NCBI RefSeq assembly: GCF_913062585.1
Contig: NZ_CAJXWX010000011.1
Location: forward strand, 50,758 to 114,757
Direction of reading: 5' to 3'
Origin: an uncultured Sphingomonas sp.
GTDB lineage: Bacteria; Pseudomonadota; Alphaproteobacteria; Sphingomonadales; Sphingomonadaceae
DNA length: 64,000 nt
A program made the translations under genes and the position numbers. How positions within the stretch are numbered: position 1 is the first letter of the stretch; each line of letters starts with the position of its first letter. The notes below the pieces were generated by a model. The model searched no databases. It was given only the letters and a program-made list of their open reading frames with translations, and had not been told where the DNA came from. Below are positions 28,349-37,663 of the stretch, in pieces.

Positions 28349-28690
28349 ATGCAGACCGATCCGGTGCTCCGCGACCGCGCCCGCGCAATGCGTCGCGCAA
28401 TGACCGAACCCGAAAAGCGCCTCTGGCTGATCTTTCGCGACCGGCGCTTCCAAAGGATCAAATTCTCCCGCCAAGTCCCGATCGGCCCCTATATCGCCGA
28501 CTTCGCTGCGCGGTCTCACAAGCTAGTCATCGAGGTTGACGGCGATACGCATAGCGACCAATCACGCGATGCCCGTCGTACGGCATGGCTGGAGCAGGAG
28601 GGATATCGGGTGATCCGCTTCCCAAATGCGGACGTCATGACCAACCCCGACGGCGTGGCGCACACGCTGATGAACAGGCTTATTCGATGA
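28349..28690 (+). CDS. DUF559 endonuclease-like protein
   Basis: A 113-residue protein of the DUF559 group, a very-short-patch-repair-like nuclease fold. It begins with RARAMRRAMTEPEKRLWLIF, has QVPIGPYIADFAARSHKLVI with the conserved Asp and EVDGDTHSDQ, then RTAWLEQEGYRVIRFPNADV. These supply the D, E and H residues of the family. A GGGGAG stands 8 bases before the ATG at 28349; an upstream ATG at 28319 would run into the repeat. The stop overlaps hisZ by 4 bases, so the two are co-translated, an unlikely functional pair. Function unknown. Confidence 0.88.
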   Translation: MQTDPVLRDRARAMRRAMTEPEKRLWLIFRDRRFQRIKFSRQVPIGPYIADFAARSHKLVIEVDGDTHSDQSRDARRTAWLEQEGYRVIRFPNADVMTNPDGVAHTLMNRLIR

Positions 28691-29793
28691 CCGCGCTCCT
28701 TCCCGAAGGCTATCACGACCGTCTTCCCCCCTATGCCGATGCCGCCGCATCGGTCGAGGCGCGGGTGCTGGAGGCGGCGCGGCTGCATGGCTATGAGCGC
28801 GCCGATCCGCCTTCGATCGAGTTCGCCGAGGCGCTGGGTTCGCGCCTGAAGGCGGGCGGCCTGCATGATGCGGTGCGCTTCGTCGATCCGGTGTCGCAGC
28901 GCACGCTCGCCATCCGGCCCGACCTGACCGCGCAGGTGGCGCGGATCGCGGCGACCCGCATGGGCCATCACCCGCGCCCGGTGCGGCTGTCCTATGCGGG
29001 CACCGTCGTGCGGCTGCGCGGCTCCGAACTGGCGCCTGCGCGGGAGTGGCGGCAGATCGGGGCGGAGCTGATCGGGCTCGACTCGACCGCCGCTGCGACC
29101 GAAGTGGTGCGGGTCGCGGTCGAGGCGCTGGTCGCGGCAGGGACGACCGGCATCTCGATCGACTTCACGCTGCCCGATCTGGTCGACCTGCTCGCCGCCG
29201 GGCCTCTGCCGGTCGCGGCGGATCAGGTCGCGGCGCTGCGTGATCGGCTGGATGCCAAAGATGCGGGCGGGGTCGCGGCCATCGCGCCCGACTATCTGCC
29301 GCTGGTCGAGGCCGCCGGGCCGTTCGCCACCGCGATGGAGCGGTTGCGCGCCTTCGACACCCAGGGCGTACTAGCCAGCCGTCTCGATGCGCTGGAGGCG
29401 ATCGCCGCCGCGCTGGGGGAGGGGGTGTCGATGACGCTCGACCCGACCGAACGCCATGGGTTCGAATTCCAGAGCTGGCTGGGCTTCTCGCTGTTCGTCG
29501 CGGGCCCGCCGCGCGAGGTCGGGCGTGGCGGCACCTATACGATCTTCCACGAGGATGGCGCCGAAGAGAAGGCGACCGGCTTCTCGCTCTATGCCGACGC
29601 CATCGTCGCGACCGCGCCGCCGACCGAGCGGCGGCGGCTGTTCCTGCCCTTCGGCACCGCGCCTGCGACGGGCGCATCGCTCCGGGCACAGGGCTGGGTG
29701 ACGGTGCAGGCGCTGGAGGAGAGCGACACGCCCCAGGCGCAGCTCTGCACCCATATCCTGACGGATGGCGAACCGCGCGCCATCGCCGGTTGA
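28687..29793 (+). CDS. hisZ: ATP phosphoribosyltransferase regulatory subunit
   Basis: A class II aminoacyl-tRNA-synthetase-like protein without charging activity that activates the short form of HisG, the first enzyme of histidine synthesis. The 368-residue product starts [18 protein letters not shown], has [20 protein letters not shown] for motif 2-like structure and later [13 protein letters not shown]. HisRS-specific histidine motifs are missing, which separates it from hisS. hisG is not in the window. It begins inside the stop of the DUF559 gene. Confidence 0.93.
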   Translation: MTALLPEGYHDRLPPYADAAASVEARVLEAARLHGYERADPPSIEFAEALGSRLKAGGLHDAVRFVDPVSQRTLAIRPDLTAQVARIAATRMGHHPRPVRLSYAGTVVRLRGSELAPAREWRQIGAELIGLDSTAAATEVVRVAVEALVAAGTTGISIDFTLPDLVDLLAAGPLPVAADQVAALRDRLDAKDAGGVAAIAPDYLPLVEAAGPFATAMERLRAFDTQGVLASRLDALEAIAAALGEGVSMTLDPTERHGFEFQSWLGFSLFVAGPPREVGRGGTYTIFHEDGAEEKATGFSLYADAIVATAPPTERRRLFLPFGTAPATGASLRAQGWVTVQALEESDTPQAQLCTHILTDGEPRAIAG

Positions 29794-29905
29794 CATCAGG
29801 GGGCGCGTCCCGCTACGCGCGCCCCGCACATCTTTGGAAACCCCCTCGCGCCGAGTCCTGTCGAAGGGCGCATGGGGTCCGTCCGGCAGGCGGAGCATAG
29901 CATCC

Positions 29906-31195
29906 ATGGCAAATGTAGCAGTCATCGGCGCGCAATGGGGCGACGAGGGCAAGGGCAAGATCGTCGACTGGCTGGCCGAGCGCGCCGACATGGTCGTTCG
30001 CTTCCAGGGCGGGCATAATGCCGGCCACACGCTGGTCGTCGGCGAGAATGTCTACAAGCTGTCGCTGCTCCCCTCGGGCATCGTGCGCGGCACCCCCAGC
30101 GTCATCGGCAACGGCGTCGTCCTCGACCCCTGGGCGCTGAAGGCCGAGATCGAGCGGCTGGGCGAGCAGGGCGTCCATGCGTCGCCGGAGACGCTGCGCA
30201 TCGCCGACAACTGCCCGCTGATCCTGCCGATCCACCGCGACCTGGACGGTCTGCGCGAAGATGCGAGCGGCGCGGGCAAGATCGGCACGACGCGGCGCGG
30301 CATCGGCCCGGCGTACGAGGACAAGGTCGGCCGCCGCGCGATCCGCGTGTGCGACCTGGCGCATCTGGACGATCTCGGCCCGCAGCTGGACCGCCTGTGC
30401 GCGCATCACGACGCGCTGCGCGCCGGGTTCGGCGAGCCGCCGATCGATCGCGAGCGCCTGCTGGCCGATCTGCGCGAGATCGCGGCCTTCGTCCTGCCCT
30501 TCGCCAAGCCGGTGTGGCGCGACCTGAACGAGGCGCGGACGGGCGGCAAGCGCATCCTGTTCGAGGGCGCGCAGGGCGTGCTGCTCGACATCGACCATGG
30601 CACCTACCCCTTTGTCACCTCGTCCAACACCATCGCAGGGGCCGCGGCGGGCGGTTCGGGGCTGGGGCCGTCGGGTGTCGGCTTCGTGCTGGGTATAGCC
30701 AAGGCGTACACCACTCGCGTCGGCTCGGGCCCGTTCCCGACCGAGCTGGAGGACGAGACCGGCCAGCGCCTGGGCGAGCGCGGGCATGAGTTCGGCACCG
30801 TCACGGGCCGCAAGCGGCGCTGCGGCTGGTTCGACTCGGTGCTGGTGCGCCAGTCGGCGGCGGTCGGCGGCATCACCGGCATCGCGCTGACCAAGATCGA
30901 CGTGCTCGACGGGTTCGACACGGTGAAGATTTGCGTCGGCTACAAGCTGGGCGACCAGACGCTCGACTATTATCCGACCCATGCGGCGGACCAGGCCAAA
31001 GTCGTCCCCGTCTATGAGACGATGGAAGGCTGGCAGGAATCGACCGCGGGCGCGCGCAGCTGGGCCGATCTGCCCGCGCAGGCGATCAAATATATCCGGC
31101 GGATCGAAGAGCTGATCCGCTGCCCCGTGGCGCTGGTGTCGACCAGCCCGGAGCGCGAGGATACGATCCTGGTTCGCGATCCGTTTGCGGATTGA
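29906..31195 (+). CDS. purA: Adenylosuccinate synthetase
   Basis: Joins IMP and aspartate with GTP, the first step from IMP to AMP. The 429-residue product starts [20 protein letters not shown] with the GDEGKGK phosphate loop, followed by [12 protein letters not shown] and [20 protein letters not shown]. All hallmark blocks are present. The open frame extends upstream to 29765 and overlaps hisZ, but the conserved start sets the ATG at 29906. The 112-base gap after hisZ contains a hairpin (GGGGGCGCGTCCCGC ... GCGCGCCCC) and a GTCCTGTCGAAGGGCG stretch. A terminator follows. Confidence 0.97.
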   Translation: MANVAVIGAQWGDEGKGKIVDWLAERADMVVRFQGGHNAGHTLVVGENVYKLSLLPSGIVRGTPSVIGNGVVLDPWALKAEIERLGEQGVHASPETLRIADNCPLILPIHRDLDGLREDASGAGKIGTTRRGIGPAYEDKVGRRAIRVCDLAHLDDLGPQLDRLCAHHDALRAGFGEPPIDRERLLADLREIAAFVLPFAKPVWRDLNEARTGGKRILFEGAQGVLLDIDHGTYPFVTSSNTIAGAAAGGSGLGPSGVGFVLGIAKAYTTRVGSGPFPTELEDETGQRLGERGHEFGTVTGRKRRCGWFDSVLVRQSAAVGGITGIALTKIDVLDGFDTVKICVGYKLGDQTLDYYPTHAADQAKVVPVYETMEGWQESTAGARSWADLPAQAIKYIRRIEELIRCPVALVSTSPEREDTILVRDPFAD

Positions 31196-31202
31196 TTGGG
31201 GA

Positions 31203-31230
31203 GTCCCCGGCGGAAGTCGGGGCCTTTTTT
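31203..31230 (+). terminator. Rho-independent terminator after purA
   Basis: CCCCGGC-GGAA-GTCGGGG is followed by CCTTTTTT, 8 bases after the purA stop. Confidence 0.9.
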
Positions 31231-31248
31231 GTTGCGGGTGGTGTCCCG

Positions 31249-31324
31249 TGGCCTTCGACTTCGCTCAGGCTGAACGGGTCTTGGTACTGAACCCCGTTCA
31301 GCCTGAGCGAAGTCGAAGGCCACG
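31249..31324. repeat. Intergenic repeat family B, inverted pair
   Basis: GTGGCCTTCGACTTCGCTCA (then GGCTGAACGGG) and its inverted copy CCCCGTTCAGCCTGAGCGAA (then GTCGAAGGCCAC), with only about 16 bases between. As at 21831, it stands between two opposing terminators. Confidence 0.85.
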
Positions 31325-31333
31325 CCCCAACCC

Positions 31334-31372
31334 AAATAAAAGACCCGGCCGCTTTTGCGACCGGGCCTTTTC
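31334..31372 (-). terminator. Rho-independent terminator of the Thr-rich protein gene
   Basis: On the minus strand, GGCCCGGTCGC-AAAA-GCGGCCGGGTC is followed by TTTTATTT. It lies 24 bases after the stop of the gene at 31396. Confidence 0.88.
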
Positions 31373-31395
31373 CGTAGTGACGAACCCGTCAGGGC

Positions 31396-31815
31396 TTACA
31401 TGCCGCCGCTGCTGCCCGGCGGAGTGGTGGTGCCGCCCGAGGTGCCGGTGCCGACCTGACCGCTGGTGGTCGGATCGCTGCCCAGCGTGCCGCTGCCCGT
31501 GGTGGTGGACGATCCGGTCGCATCCGGCACGGTCGACGGCGTGTTCACCGTGCTGTCCGGCGTCGTCGTGCGCGAGCGGCTCTTGTTGCGCGTCGTCGAG
31601 CGGGTGGTCGTGCTGGGCATGGTGCTCATGGTGTCGGGCTGACCCATGGTGGTCTGGCCCGGCGTCGTGGTCTGACCGGGCATCTGACCCGACATGGTCT
31701 GGCCTGGCGTGGTGGTCTGTCCAGACATCCCGCCGGTCGTGCCGCCCGATACCTGCGCCATCGCTGCGGCGGGAAGGATCAGGGCACTGGCGGCGATCAC
31801 ATGCATGTAACGCAT
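31396..31815 (-). CDS. Secreted Thr/Ser/Gly-rich low-complexity protein
   Basis: A 139-residue protein of no recognised family. A signal peptide (YMHVIAASALILPAAAMAQ) is followed by a disordered mature region. It has near-repeats of the type MSGQTTTPGQT (about residues 30-55), a short basic patch RSTTRNKSRSR near 72-82, and a Gly/Ser/Thr tail ending SSGGM. There are no cysteines. It probably lies in the periplasm or outside the cell as a flexible protein. The frame is supported by the signal peptide, the downstream terminator and its biased composition. Confidence 0.75.
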   Translation of the reverse strand: MRYMHVIAASALILPAAAMAQVSGGTTGGMSGQTTTPGQTMSGQMPGQTTTPGQTTMGQPDTMSTMPSTTTRSTTRNKSRSRTTTPDSTVNTPSTVPDATGSSTTTGSGTLGSDPTTSGQVGTGTSGGTTTPPGSSGGM

Positions 31816-31878
31816 TGTTTCTCTCCTGCTTATTTTCTCGTATTGGTTAACGAGGCGGGAGAACGTCCGTTCCTATAG

Positions 31879-32946
31879 TTAACCACACTGACCGCGATGA
31901 AGCAACGCCTGATCGGCTAAAACCAGCGCGACCATCGACTCCACAACCGGAACGCCGCGAATGCCCACACAGGGATCATGGCGGCCCTTGGTGGCGATCT
32001 GCGTTTCCTCTCCGGTGCGGGTGATGGTGTCGACGGGGGTCAGGATCGAGCTGGTCGGCTTGAACGCGACGCGCATCGTGACCGGCTGGCCCGTAGCGAT
32101 GCCGCCAGCAATGCCGCCCGCGTGATTGGCCAGGAAGCGCGGGGCGCCGTCGCCGATCCGCATCGGGTCGGCATTCTGCTCGCCGGTCAGCGCGGCGGCG
32201 GCGAACCCGTCGCCGATCTCGAAACCCTTGACCGCATTGATGCTCATACAGGCCGAGGCGAGTTCGCTATCCAGCTTGGCGTAGAGCGGTGCGCCCCATC
32301 CGGCGGGCACCCCGGTCGCCTCGCACGCCACGACCGCGCCGACCGAGGAGCCGGACTTGCGCGCGCCGTCGACGATCGCTTCCCAGCGTTCGGCGGCGGC
32401 GGCATCGGGGCAGAAGAAGGGGTTGGCGTCGATCTGCGCATCGTCGAACGCGGCATAGTCGATCCGGTCGCCGCCGATCGCCTCGACCCAGGCGCGGATG
32501 CGGACCTGCGGGATCACCGCGCGTGCCACCGCGCCCGCCGCGACCCGCGCCGCCGTCTCGCGCGCCGAGGAGCGCCCGCCGCCGCGATAGTCGCGGAAAC
32601 CATATTTGGCGTCATAGGCGTAATCAGCATGGCCGGGGCGATAGGCGAGCGCGACGTTGGAATAGTCCTTGGAACGCTGGTCGACATTCTCGATCATCAG
32701 GCTGATCGGGGTGCCGGTGGTCTTCCCCTCGAACACGCCGGACAGGATGCGGACCTGATCGGGCTCGCGCCGCTGGGTGGTGAAGCGGCTGGTGCCCGGA
32801 CGGCGCTTGTCGAGCCAGGGCTGGATGTCCTCTTCCGACAACGCGATGCCCGGCGGGCACCCGTCGACCACCGCGCCCAGTGCCGGGCCATGGCTCTCGC
32901 CCCAGGTGGTGAAGCGGAACAGGCGGCCGAAACTGTTGAAGCTCAC
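31879..32946 (-). CDS. aroC: Chorismate synthase
   Basis: Converts EPSP to chorismate with reduced FMN, the last common step to aromatic amino acids. The 355-residue product starts [20 protein letters not shown] and contains the family blocks [20 protein letters not shown] with [18 protein letters not shown], and later [20 protein letters not shown]. The start is GTG at 32946, overlapping the GNAT stop by 4 bases. Confidence 0.97.
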   Translation of the reverse strand: MSFNSFGRLFRFTTWGESHGPALGAVVDGCPPGIALSEEDIQPWLDKRRPGTSRFTTQRREPDQVRILSGVFEGKTTGTPISLMIENVDQRSKDYSNVALAYRPGHADYAYDAKYGFRDYRGGGRSSARETAARVAAGAVARAVIPQVRIRAWVEAIGGDRIDYAAFDDAQIDANPFFCPDAAAAERWEAIVDGARKSGSSVGAVVACEATGVPAGWGAPLYAKLDSELASACMSINAVKGFEIGDGFAAAALTGEQNADPMRIGDGAPRFLANHAGGIAGGIATGQPVTMRVAFKPTSSILTPVDTITRTGEETQIATKGRHDPCVGIRGVPVVESMVALVLADQALLHRGQCG

Positions 32947-33488
32947 GCAGCGTCTCCCAGCCGGGCAAAGGCCGGCGCATGTGTGGCGGCCCCGCGCACG
33001 CCGCAGGGGATCAACCCGCCCTGCAGCGGCACCGCCAGGAAATAGTCGCCCGCATAGGGGCTGTCGAAACCGCTCGCGACATCGGCGGCGAAACCGAACC
33101 GGCCATAGAAAGCCGGGTCGCCCAGCGCGAAGCAGAGGACGACGCGCTCCTTCTCCAAGCGTTCGAGTCCGGCGGCGACCAGCGCCTCGCCGACGCCCTG
33201 ATGCCGCCAGTCGCGCGCGACCGCGATGGGGGCGAGGGCGACGGCGTTGATCGGCTTGCCCCCGACCTCCACGCTCATGCGGCTGAAGGCGATCGCGCCG
33301 ATCAGGCTGTCCGTGTCCTCGTCGATCGCCACCAGCATCAGCACCATGTCACCCTCGACGCACAGGTCGCGGACCAAGGCGGCTTCGGCGGGCGCGGGGA
33401 AGCTGGCGACGAGCAACGCGTCGAGCGCGGCGACGTCCTGCCCCTGGGCCGGGCGGATGGTGATGGCGGCGGAGGGCTGGTCGGACAT
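32943..33488 (-). CDS. GNAT family N-acetyltransferase
   Basis: A 181-residue acetyltransferase of the YhbS-like group. The acetyl-CoA loop is [20 protein letters not shown], followed by [20 protein letters not shown], the usual YG-x-FGF ending of the fold. The substrate is unknown. The start at 33488 ([17 protein letters not shown]) opens the domain; a TTG ten codons earlier is less likely. It overlaps aroC by 4 bases and is separated from fabI by a family A repeat. Confidence 0.9.
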   Translation of the reverse strand: MSDQPSAAITIRPAQGQDVAALDALLVASFPAPAEAALVRDLCVEGDMVLMLVAIDEDTDSLIGAIAFSRMSVEVGGKPINAVALAPIAVARDWRHQGVGEALVAAGLERLEKERVVLCFALGDPAFYGRFGFAADVASGFDSPYAGDYFLAVPLQGGLIPCGVRGAATHAPAFARLGDAA

Positions 33489-33543
33489 GGGTTCGTCTTT
33501 AGCGTCGCCGGCGCGCAAGGCGCGATAGATAATGTTGCCAGCG

Positions 33544-33684
33544 ATTCCTCCCCTGGAAGGGGAGGTGGCAGGGCGAAGCCCTGACGGAGGGGTGTCACGC
33601 TCCGTGATGGCAGGCTGTCTTTCGACCCGCCATGCCCCTCCACCATGCTTCGCATGGTCCCCCTCCCCAAGCGGAGCTTGGGGA
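33544..33684. repeat. Intergenic repeat family A, copy 4
   Basis: Fills the gap between fabI and the GNAT gene: TTCCTCCCCTGGAAGGGGAG at the left, GGCAGGGCGAAGCCCTGACG inside, CCCCTCCACCATGCTTCGCA and CCCCCTCCCCAAGCGGAGCT to the right. Its left half is the reverse of the right half of the copies at 1397 and 9544. Confidence 0.8.
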
Positions 33685-33694
33685 GGATTGGGGG

Positions 33695-34498
33695 TTACGC
33701 CAGCGCGATGTCGGGCGCGTCCTCGGCCTTCATGCCGATGACGTTGTAGCCTGCGTCGACATGGTGGATCTCACCCGTCACGCCCGACGACAGGTCGGAC
33801 AGCATATAGAGGCCCGCGCCGCCGACATCCTCGATCGTCACGGTGCGACGCAGCGGCGAATTCAGCTCGTTCCACTTCAGGATATAGTTGAAGTCGCCGA
33901 TGCCGCGCGCCGCCAGCGTCTGGATCGGGCCCGCCGAGATGGCGTTGACGCGGATATTCTCCGGGCCCAGATCGACCGCAAGATACTTCACGCTGGTCTC
34001 CAGCGCCGCCTTGGCCACGCCCATGACGTTGTAATGCGGGATGACCTTTTCCGCGCCATAATAGGTCAGGGTCAGGATCGATCCGCCCTCGGGCATCATC
34101 GCCCGCGCGCGCTGCGCGACCGCGACCAGCGAATAGGCCGAGATGTTCATGGTCATCAGGAAATTGTCGAGCGTGGTGTCGTAATAACGCCCGCGCAGCT
34201 GCGACTTGTCCGAAAAGCCGATGGCATGGACGACGAAATCGATCGTCGGCCACTCGGCCTTCAGCCCCTCGAACAGCGTGTCGAGCGATTCCATCTCGGA
34301 CACGTCGCAATCGAACAGGCGCGCCACGCCGAGTTGTTCGGCCAGCGGGCGGACCCGCTTTTCCATCGCTGCACCCTGATACGAAAAGGCGAGCTCCGCG
34401 CCCGCCTCCGAAAGCTGCTTGGCGATGCCCCAGGCCAGCGATTTGTCATTGGCCAGGCCCATGATGAGCCCCCGCTTGCCTGCCATCAATCCGTTCAC
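33695..34498 (-). CDS. fabI: Enoyl-[acyl-carrier-protein] reductase (NADH)
   Basis: Last reduction of the fatty-acid elongation cycle. The 267-residue short-chain dehydrogenase fold has the FabI cofactor site GLIMGLANDKSLAWGIAKQL, the catalytic Tyr-x6-Lys as YNVMGVAK (about residues 155-165), and GPIQTLAARGIGDF near the substrate loop. The start overlaps the brkB stop by 4 bases (ATGA), so it is translated from the dnaJ-like/brkB transcript. Confidence 0.96.
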   Translation of the reverse strand: MNGLMAGKRGLIMGLANDKSLAWGIAKQLSEAGAELAFSYQGAAMEKRVRPLAEQLGVARLFDCDVSEMESLDTLFEGLKAEWPTIDFVVHAIGFSDKSQLRGRYYDTTLDNFLMTMNISAYSLVAVAQRARAMMPEGGSILTLTYYGAEKVIPHYNVMGVAKAALETSVKYLAVDLGPENIRVNAISAGPIQTLAARGIGDFNYILKWNELNSPLRRTVTIEDVGGAGLYMLSDLSSGVTGEIHHVDAGYNVIGMKAEDAPDIALA

Positions 34499-35466
34499 GC
34501 CGTTACCGCTCCTGCCGGTTCACTGTCTTCAATCGCCCTCTCTAGCGCCGTTTCCGGTGGTTCCGCCAGTGCCGCGTTCAAATGCGCGCCGAAAACCAGC
34601 CCCAGGCCGATCAGATAGAAGAACAACAGCATCACGACGACGCCCGCCAGGCTGCCATAGGTCAGGTCATAGCCGCCCAGCCGCGACAGCGCCCAGGGGA
34701 GGAGTGCGGTCATGCTGACCCACCAGGCGGCGGTGAACATGGCGCCCGGCCATTTGGGGCAGTCGCTCTCGCGATACTTGCCCGGCGTGACCGAATAGAA
34801 CAGCATGTAGAGCGCGCCGAACATCACGACGCCGGGGATCATCCGCGACAGGCCGACCCAACCCGCCACGTCCTGCGCGAAGGGCAGCAGGCGATAGATG
34901 AACTGCTCGGCAGCGGTCAGGATACCCGCGGCCAGGAAGGACAGCAGCGCCACGATGACCGAGGCGATCATGACGAAGGTCGAGGACAGGCGCGATTTCC
35001 AGAAGGCGGCCGTCGCCTTCACGCCGTAAGCGCGGTGGAAGATGTCGCGGATCGTCTCGATAAAACCGCCGACGGTCCACAAGCCGACCAGCCCGCCCAG
35101 CCACAGCAGCGATCCGGTCCGCGCGGCGAGCACGTCCGAAATCGGCTTGCGGAGCAGCTCGCTGACATCGGGGGGCAGGACGTGCAGGAAGCTCTCCACC
35201 GCATGTTGCGTCTCGTTGCTCTGTCCGAACAGCGACAACAGCGCGGCGGTGGTGATGAAGAAGGGAAACAGCGTCATCAACGCCAGATAGGCGAGGTTCC
35301 CGGCATGGATGAACCCGTCGTTGAACACGCCCAGGCTGGTCCGTTTCAGGATCTCGAAGGCGTAAGAGCCCGGCCGGACCTTGGCCAGTTGCCGGTCCAG
35401 CCTTTTGCGGGCCTTGCCCCGATGATGTGCACGTTCTTCGGGGGTCAGGCCAGTCGCATCGCTCAT
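34495..35466 (-). CDS. YihY/BrkB family membrane protein
   Basis: A 323-residue inner-membrane protein with six main hydrophobic segments. Family blocks include LAYLALMTLFPFFITTAALL (about 60-80), SLLWLGGLVGLWTVGGFIET, and PGVVMFGALYMLFYSVTPGK. It was once thought to be RNase BN, which is not supported for this family; function is unsettled. The start at 35466 (SDATGLTPEERAHHRGK) lies 7 bases after the dnaJ-like stop; the open frame runs on to 35547 but overlaps that gene. Confidence 0.93.
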   Translation of the reverse strand: MSDATGLTPEERAHHRGKARKRLDRQLAKVRPGSYAFEILKRTSLGVFNDGFIHAGNLAYLALMTLFPFFITTAALLSLFGQSNETQHAVESFLHVLPPDVSELLRKPISDVLAARTGSLLWLGGLVGLWTVGGFIETIRDIFHRAYGVKATAAFWKSRLSSTFVMIASVIVALLSFLAAGILTAAEQFIYRLLPFAQDVAGWVGLSRMIPGVVMFGALYMLFYSVTPGKYRESDCPKWPGAMFTAAWWVSMTALLPWALSRLGGYDLTYGSLAGVVVMLLFFYLIGLGLVFGAHLNAALAEPPETALERAIEDSEPAGAVTA

Positions 35467-35473
35467 GGAACGA

Positions 35474-36430
35474 TCAGACGCCCATGGCGGCCCTCGGGTT
35501 CCTGCCATCGCTCCATTCCGTAGCGAAGCGTTGCAAGGCTGCATCATCCGCCGGGATGTCGATGATGAGCGTGATCAGCTGGTCGCCGCGATTGCCGTCC
35601 TTCTTGTGGAAGCCCTTGCCCTTCAGGCGCAGCGTCTTGCCCGACGTGGTGCCCTTGGGCACGGTCAGCATCACCGGGCGCTCGACGGTGGGGGCCTTCA
35701 CCTGGCCGCCCAGCACCGCCTCGGTCAGGCTGATCGGCAGGTCGAGGCGGACATCGTCGCCGTCGCGAGTGAAGAAGGCGTGCGGCACGACCTCGATCAT
35801 GATGATCGCGTCGCCCGGCCCGCCGGGGCCCTGTTCGCCCTTGCCGCTCAGGCGCATCTGGGTGCCGGTGTCGACGCCGGCTGGCAGTTTCAGGTCGATG
35901 GTCTTGCCATCGGCCAGCGTGATCCGCTGCGGGCTGAGCGCGGCGGCATCGACGAAGGGGACGCGCAGCGCATAGGTGGTGTTGGCGCCCTTGGCCGCCG
36001 AGCGGCCCCGGCCGAACGCGCTTGAAAAGCCGCCGCGCCCCGCGCCGCTGAACATGCCTTCGAAGATGTCCGACATGTCGGCGCCTTCGCCGCCAAAGTC
36101 GAATTGCTGGCGAAAGCCCCCGGCACCCCCCGGGCGGGCCCCCGCGCCGCCGCCATAGCCGCCCCCGAAACCGCCGGGGCCGCCGCCATAACCGAAGGGC
36201 GAGGCCGGGTTGCCGTCGCCGTCGATCTCGCCCCGGTCGAACCGGGCGCGCTTATCCTTGTCGTTCAGCAGGTCATAGGCATTGGTGACCTGGCTGAACT
36301 TTTCCGCCGCCTTGGGATTGTCCTTGTTGCGGTCGGGATGCAGTTCCTTCGCCAGCTTGCGATAGGCTTTCTTGATATCGGCTTCGCTGGCCGTGCGGCT
36401 TACGCCCAGCGTCTGATATGGATCGGCCAC
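35474..36430 (-). CDS. DnaJ C-terminal domain co-chaperone (CbpA-like)
   Basis: A 318-residue type II J-protein. The J-domain (residues 1-70) has the HPD motif in [14 protein letters not shown], then a Gly/Phe-rich linker ([20 protein letters not shown]), then the two C-terminal substrate-binding barrels ([31 protein letters not shown]). The zinc-finger cysteines of DnaJ are absent, so it is CbpA-like rather than DnaJ. The start is GTG at 36430. It is the first gene of an operon with brkB and fabI and is divergent from the small gene at 36533. Confidence 0.94.
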   Translation of the reverse strand: MADPYQTLGVSRTASEADIKKAYRKLAKELHPDRNKDNPKAAEKFSQVTNAYDLLNDKDKRARFDRGEIDGDGNPASPFGYGGGPGGFGGGYGGGAGARPGGAGGFRQQFDFGGEGADMSDIFEGMFSGAGRGGFSSAFGRGRSAAKGANTTYALRVPFVDAAALSPQRITLADGKTIDLKLPAGVDTGTQMRLSGKGEQGPGGPGDAIIMIEVVPHAFFTRDGDDVRLDLPISLTEAVLGGQVKAPTVERPVMLTVPKGTTSGKTLRLKGKGFHKKDGNRGDQLITLIIDIPADDAALQRFATEWSDGRNPRAAMGV

Positions 36431-36532
36431 TCTGTTCCCCGTCGGCAGTGTATTACCGATCTATGTGGGGAAGTCCGCGCCGGAGCGCAATCCGTCTCCC
36501 ATGCGTTGCAGCATGAACAAAGGAGACGGATC

Positions 36533-36763
36533 ATGACCCAGCCGATGCAGGCCGTCGAAAAGGATGGCAAGAAGGGCGCGCCCGACGGCGTCTCGGACGC
36601 CCCCGGCAAACATGGCGGCGAGAGCCAGGGCGGCGGCTATGAAGGCGTGCCCGAGCGCGAAGGCGACTTCCACGGCGGCCAGAGCGGCACGGCGTATCAC
36701 GGAAAGGGCGGTCATCCCGACCCGGACAAGGACAATCCCAATGCGGTGACGGAGGAGGGGTAG
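36533..36763 (+). CDS. Small hydrophilic Gly-rich protein
   Basis: A 76-residue protein without a named family. It is rich in Gly, Glu, Asp, His and Lys, has no hydrophobic segment and is surely disordered (QAVEKDGKKGAPDGVSDAPG, then GKHGGESQGG and HPDPDKDNPNAVTEEG). A perfect ribosome site AAAGGAGA lies 7 bases before the ATG at 36533, which separates the real start from the open frame that runs through the opposite dnaJ-like gene. Such proteins are often stress-related, but that is only an analogy. Confidence 0.78.
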   Translation: MTQPMQAVEKDGKKGAPDGVSDAPGKHGGESQGGGYEGVPEREGDFHGGQSGTAYHGKGGHPDPDKDNPNAVTEEG

Positions 36764-36779
36764 GTCCTCAATTCGCGCC

Positions 36780-36936
36780 AAGCTGAGCGAAGTCGAAGGC
36801 CAAAGGAGGCCCCAGCGGGGAAGACCGGGGCGTGCACTTCGACTTCGCTCAGTGCGAACGGAGGTTGGGGAACGGATGGCGCCGTTCCGCCCCCCATCCC
36901 AAAATTTCGTTCAGCCTGAGCGCAGACGAAGGCCAT
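36780..36936. repeat. Intergenic repeat family B, three arms
   Basis: AGCTGAGCGAAGTCGAAGGC at 36781, GTGCACTTCGACTTCGCTCA (then GTGCGAACGG) at 36832, and CGTTCAGCCTGAGCGCAGAC (then GAAGGCC) at 36908. The arms alternate in direction. The element fills the gap between the small protein and the GT51-like gene. Confidence 0.8.
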
Positions 36937-36953
36937 GGGACGAGGCTTTTCGC

Positions 36954-37637
36954 TTAGGCGCAACCCTTCAGCATGACGTCGCTATTGTCCCGAGGCTGAC
37001 AAATCCCGGCCACGAGCCGCTCGATCCGGCGGACCCGTTCATCCAGCCGCCCGTCCGGGCCGAACAGCCGAAAATCGGACGGCGTGATCAGTACCGCCAC
37101 CAGCCTGAGCCATTGCGCCTCGGTCAGCGCGGCGGGTGCTTTGCCGTAAACCTGCGTGCTGGTTGGAAACACGCCCTGCATCCATCCATTCGGCCCGCGA
37201 CCGAACGGCGCCTCGTCCAGGAACAGCGCCAGGATCTGCCGCTTGGACAGACGCGCTTCCAGCCCCATGGCATAGGTCGTCTGCCGAATCTTGCGGACGC
37301 CCGGTTTGAACGCCTCGAAAGCGAGATGCTTGGACAAGGCCTGGGTGATCGTCGTCACGCCAGCGCCCGGCGTTTCGTTGTCGACGCCGTGATGATGCCA
37401 GAAATTGGGATGTTCCACCCGGATCAATTGTCGCAATTCGGCGGGCGTCAGGGCATCGGGCCCGCGTCCTTGCGCGATCAGGCGGTCGGCGCGGAGCTTC
37501 AGGTCGGGCGCATCGCGCAGCGCATCGCCATAACTGATCGCCGCATAGGCCAGCAGGGCCAGAACGGCTGCAAGAATTGCGATCAGCAGGATGCGTAGGG
37601 CGGATGTCACGCTGCGGGACACGGGTTTCAAGGCCAT
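36954..37637 (-). CDS. Divergent GT51-like transglycosylase
   Basis: A 227-residue protein like a monofunctional peptidoglycan glycosyltransferase. One membrane segment (residues about 14-36) precedes the domain. Motif 1 reads EHPNFWHHHG in place of EDxxFxxHxG, so the catalytic Glu is kept but the next Asp is His. Motif 2 is GAGVTTITQAL in place of GGSTITQQ. Motif 3 is RKIRQ in place of RKxxE, so the second acidic residue is Gln. The rest (LSKRQILALFLDEAPFGRG) fits the family. It may bind lipid-linked glycans with changed or lost catalysis. It starts 26 bases after the transglutaminase stop in the same operon. The ATG at 37637 begins the membrane anchor. Confidence 0.82.
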   Translation of the reverse strand: MALKPVSRSVTSALRILLIAILAAVLALLAYAAISYGDALRDAPDLKLRADRLIAQGRGPDALTPAELRQLIRVEHPNFWHHHGVDNETPGAGVTTITQALSKHLAFEAFKPGVRKIRQTTYAMGLEARLSKRQILALFLDEAPFGRGPNGWMQGVFPTSTQVYGKAPAALTEAQWLRLVAVLITPSDFRLFGPDGRLDERVRRIERLVAGICQPRDNSDVMLKGCA

Positions 37638-37663
37638 CGCAGCGCTCCCCCCAAAGGCCGTGG

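Noticed and set aside
31185..31850. Cys/Ser/Trp-rich 221-codon frame on the plus strand
   Set aside because: It is opposite the secreted Thr-rich gene and runs through a terminator and family B repeat; the Cys/Trp runs are the complement of Thr/Gly codons.
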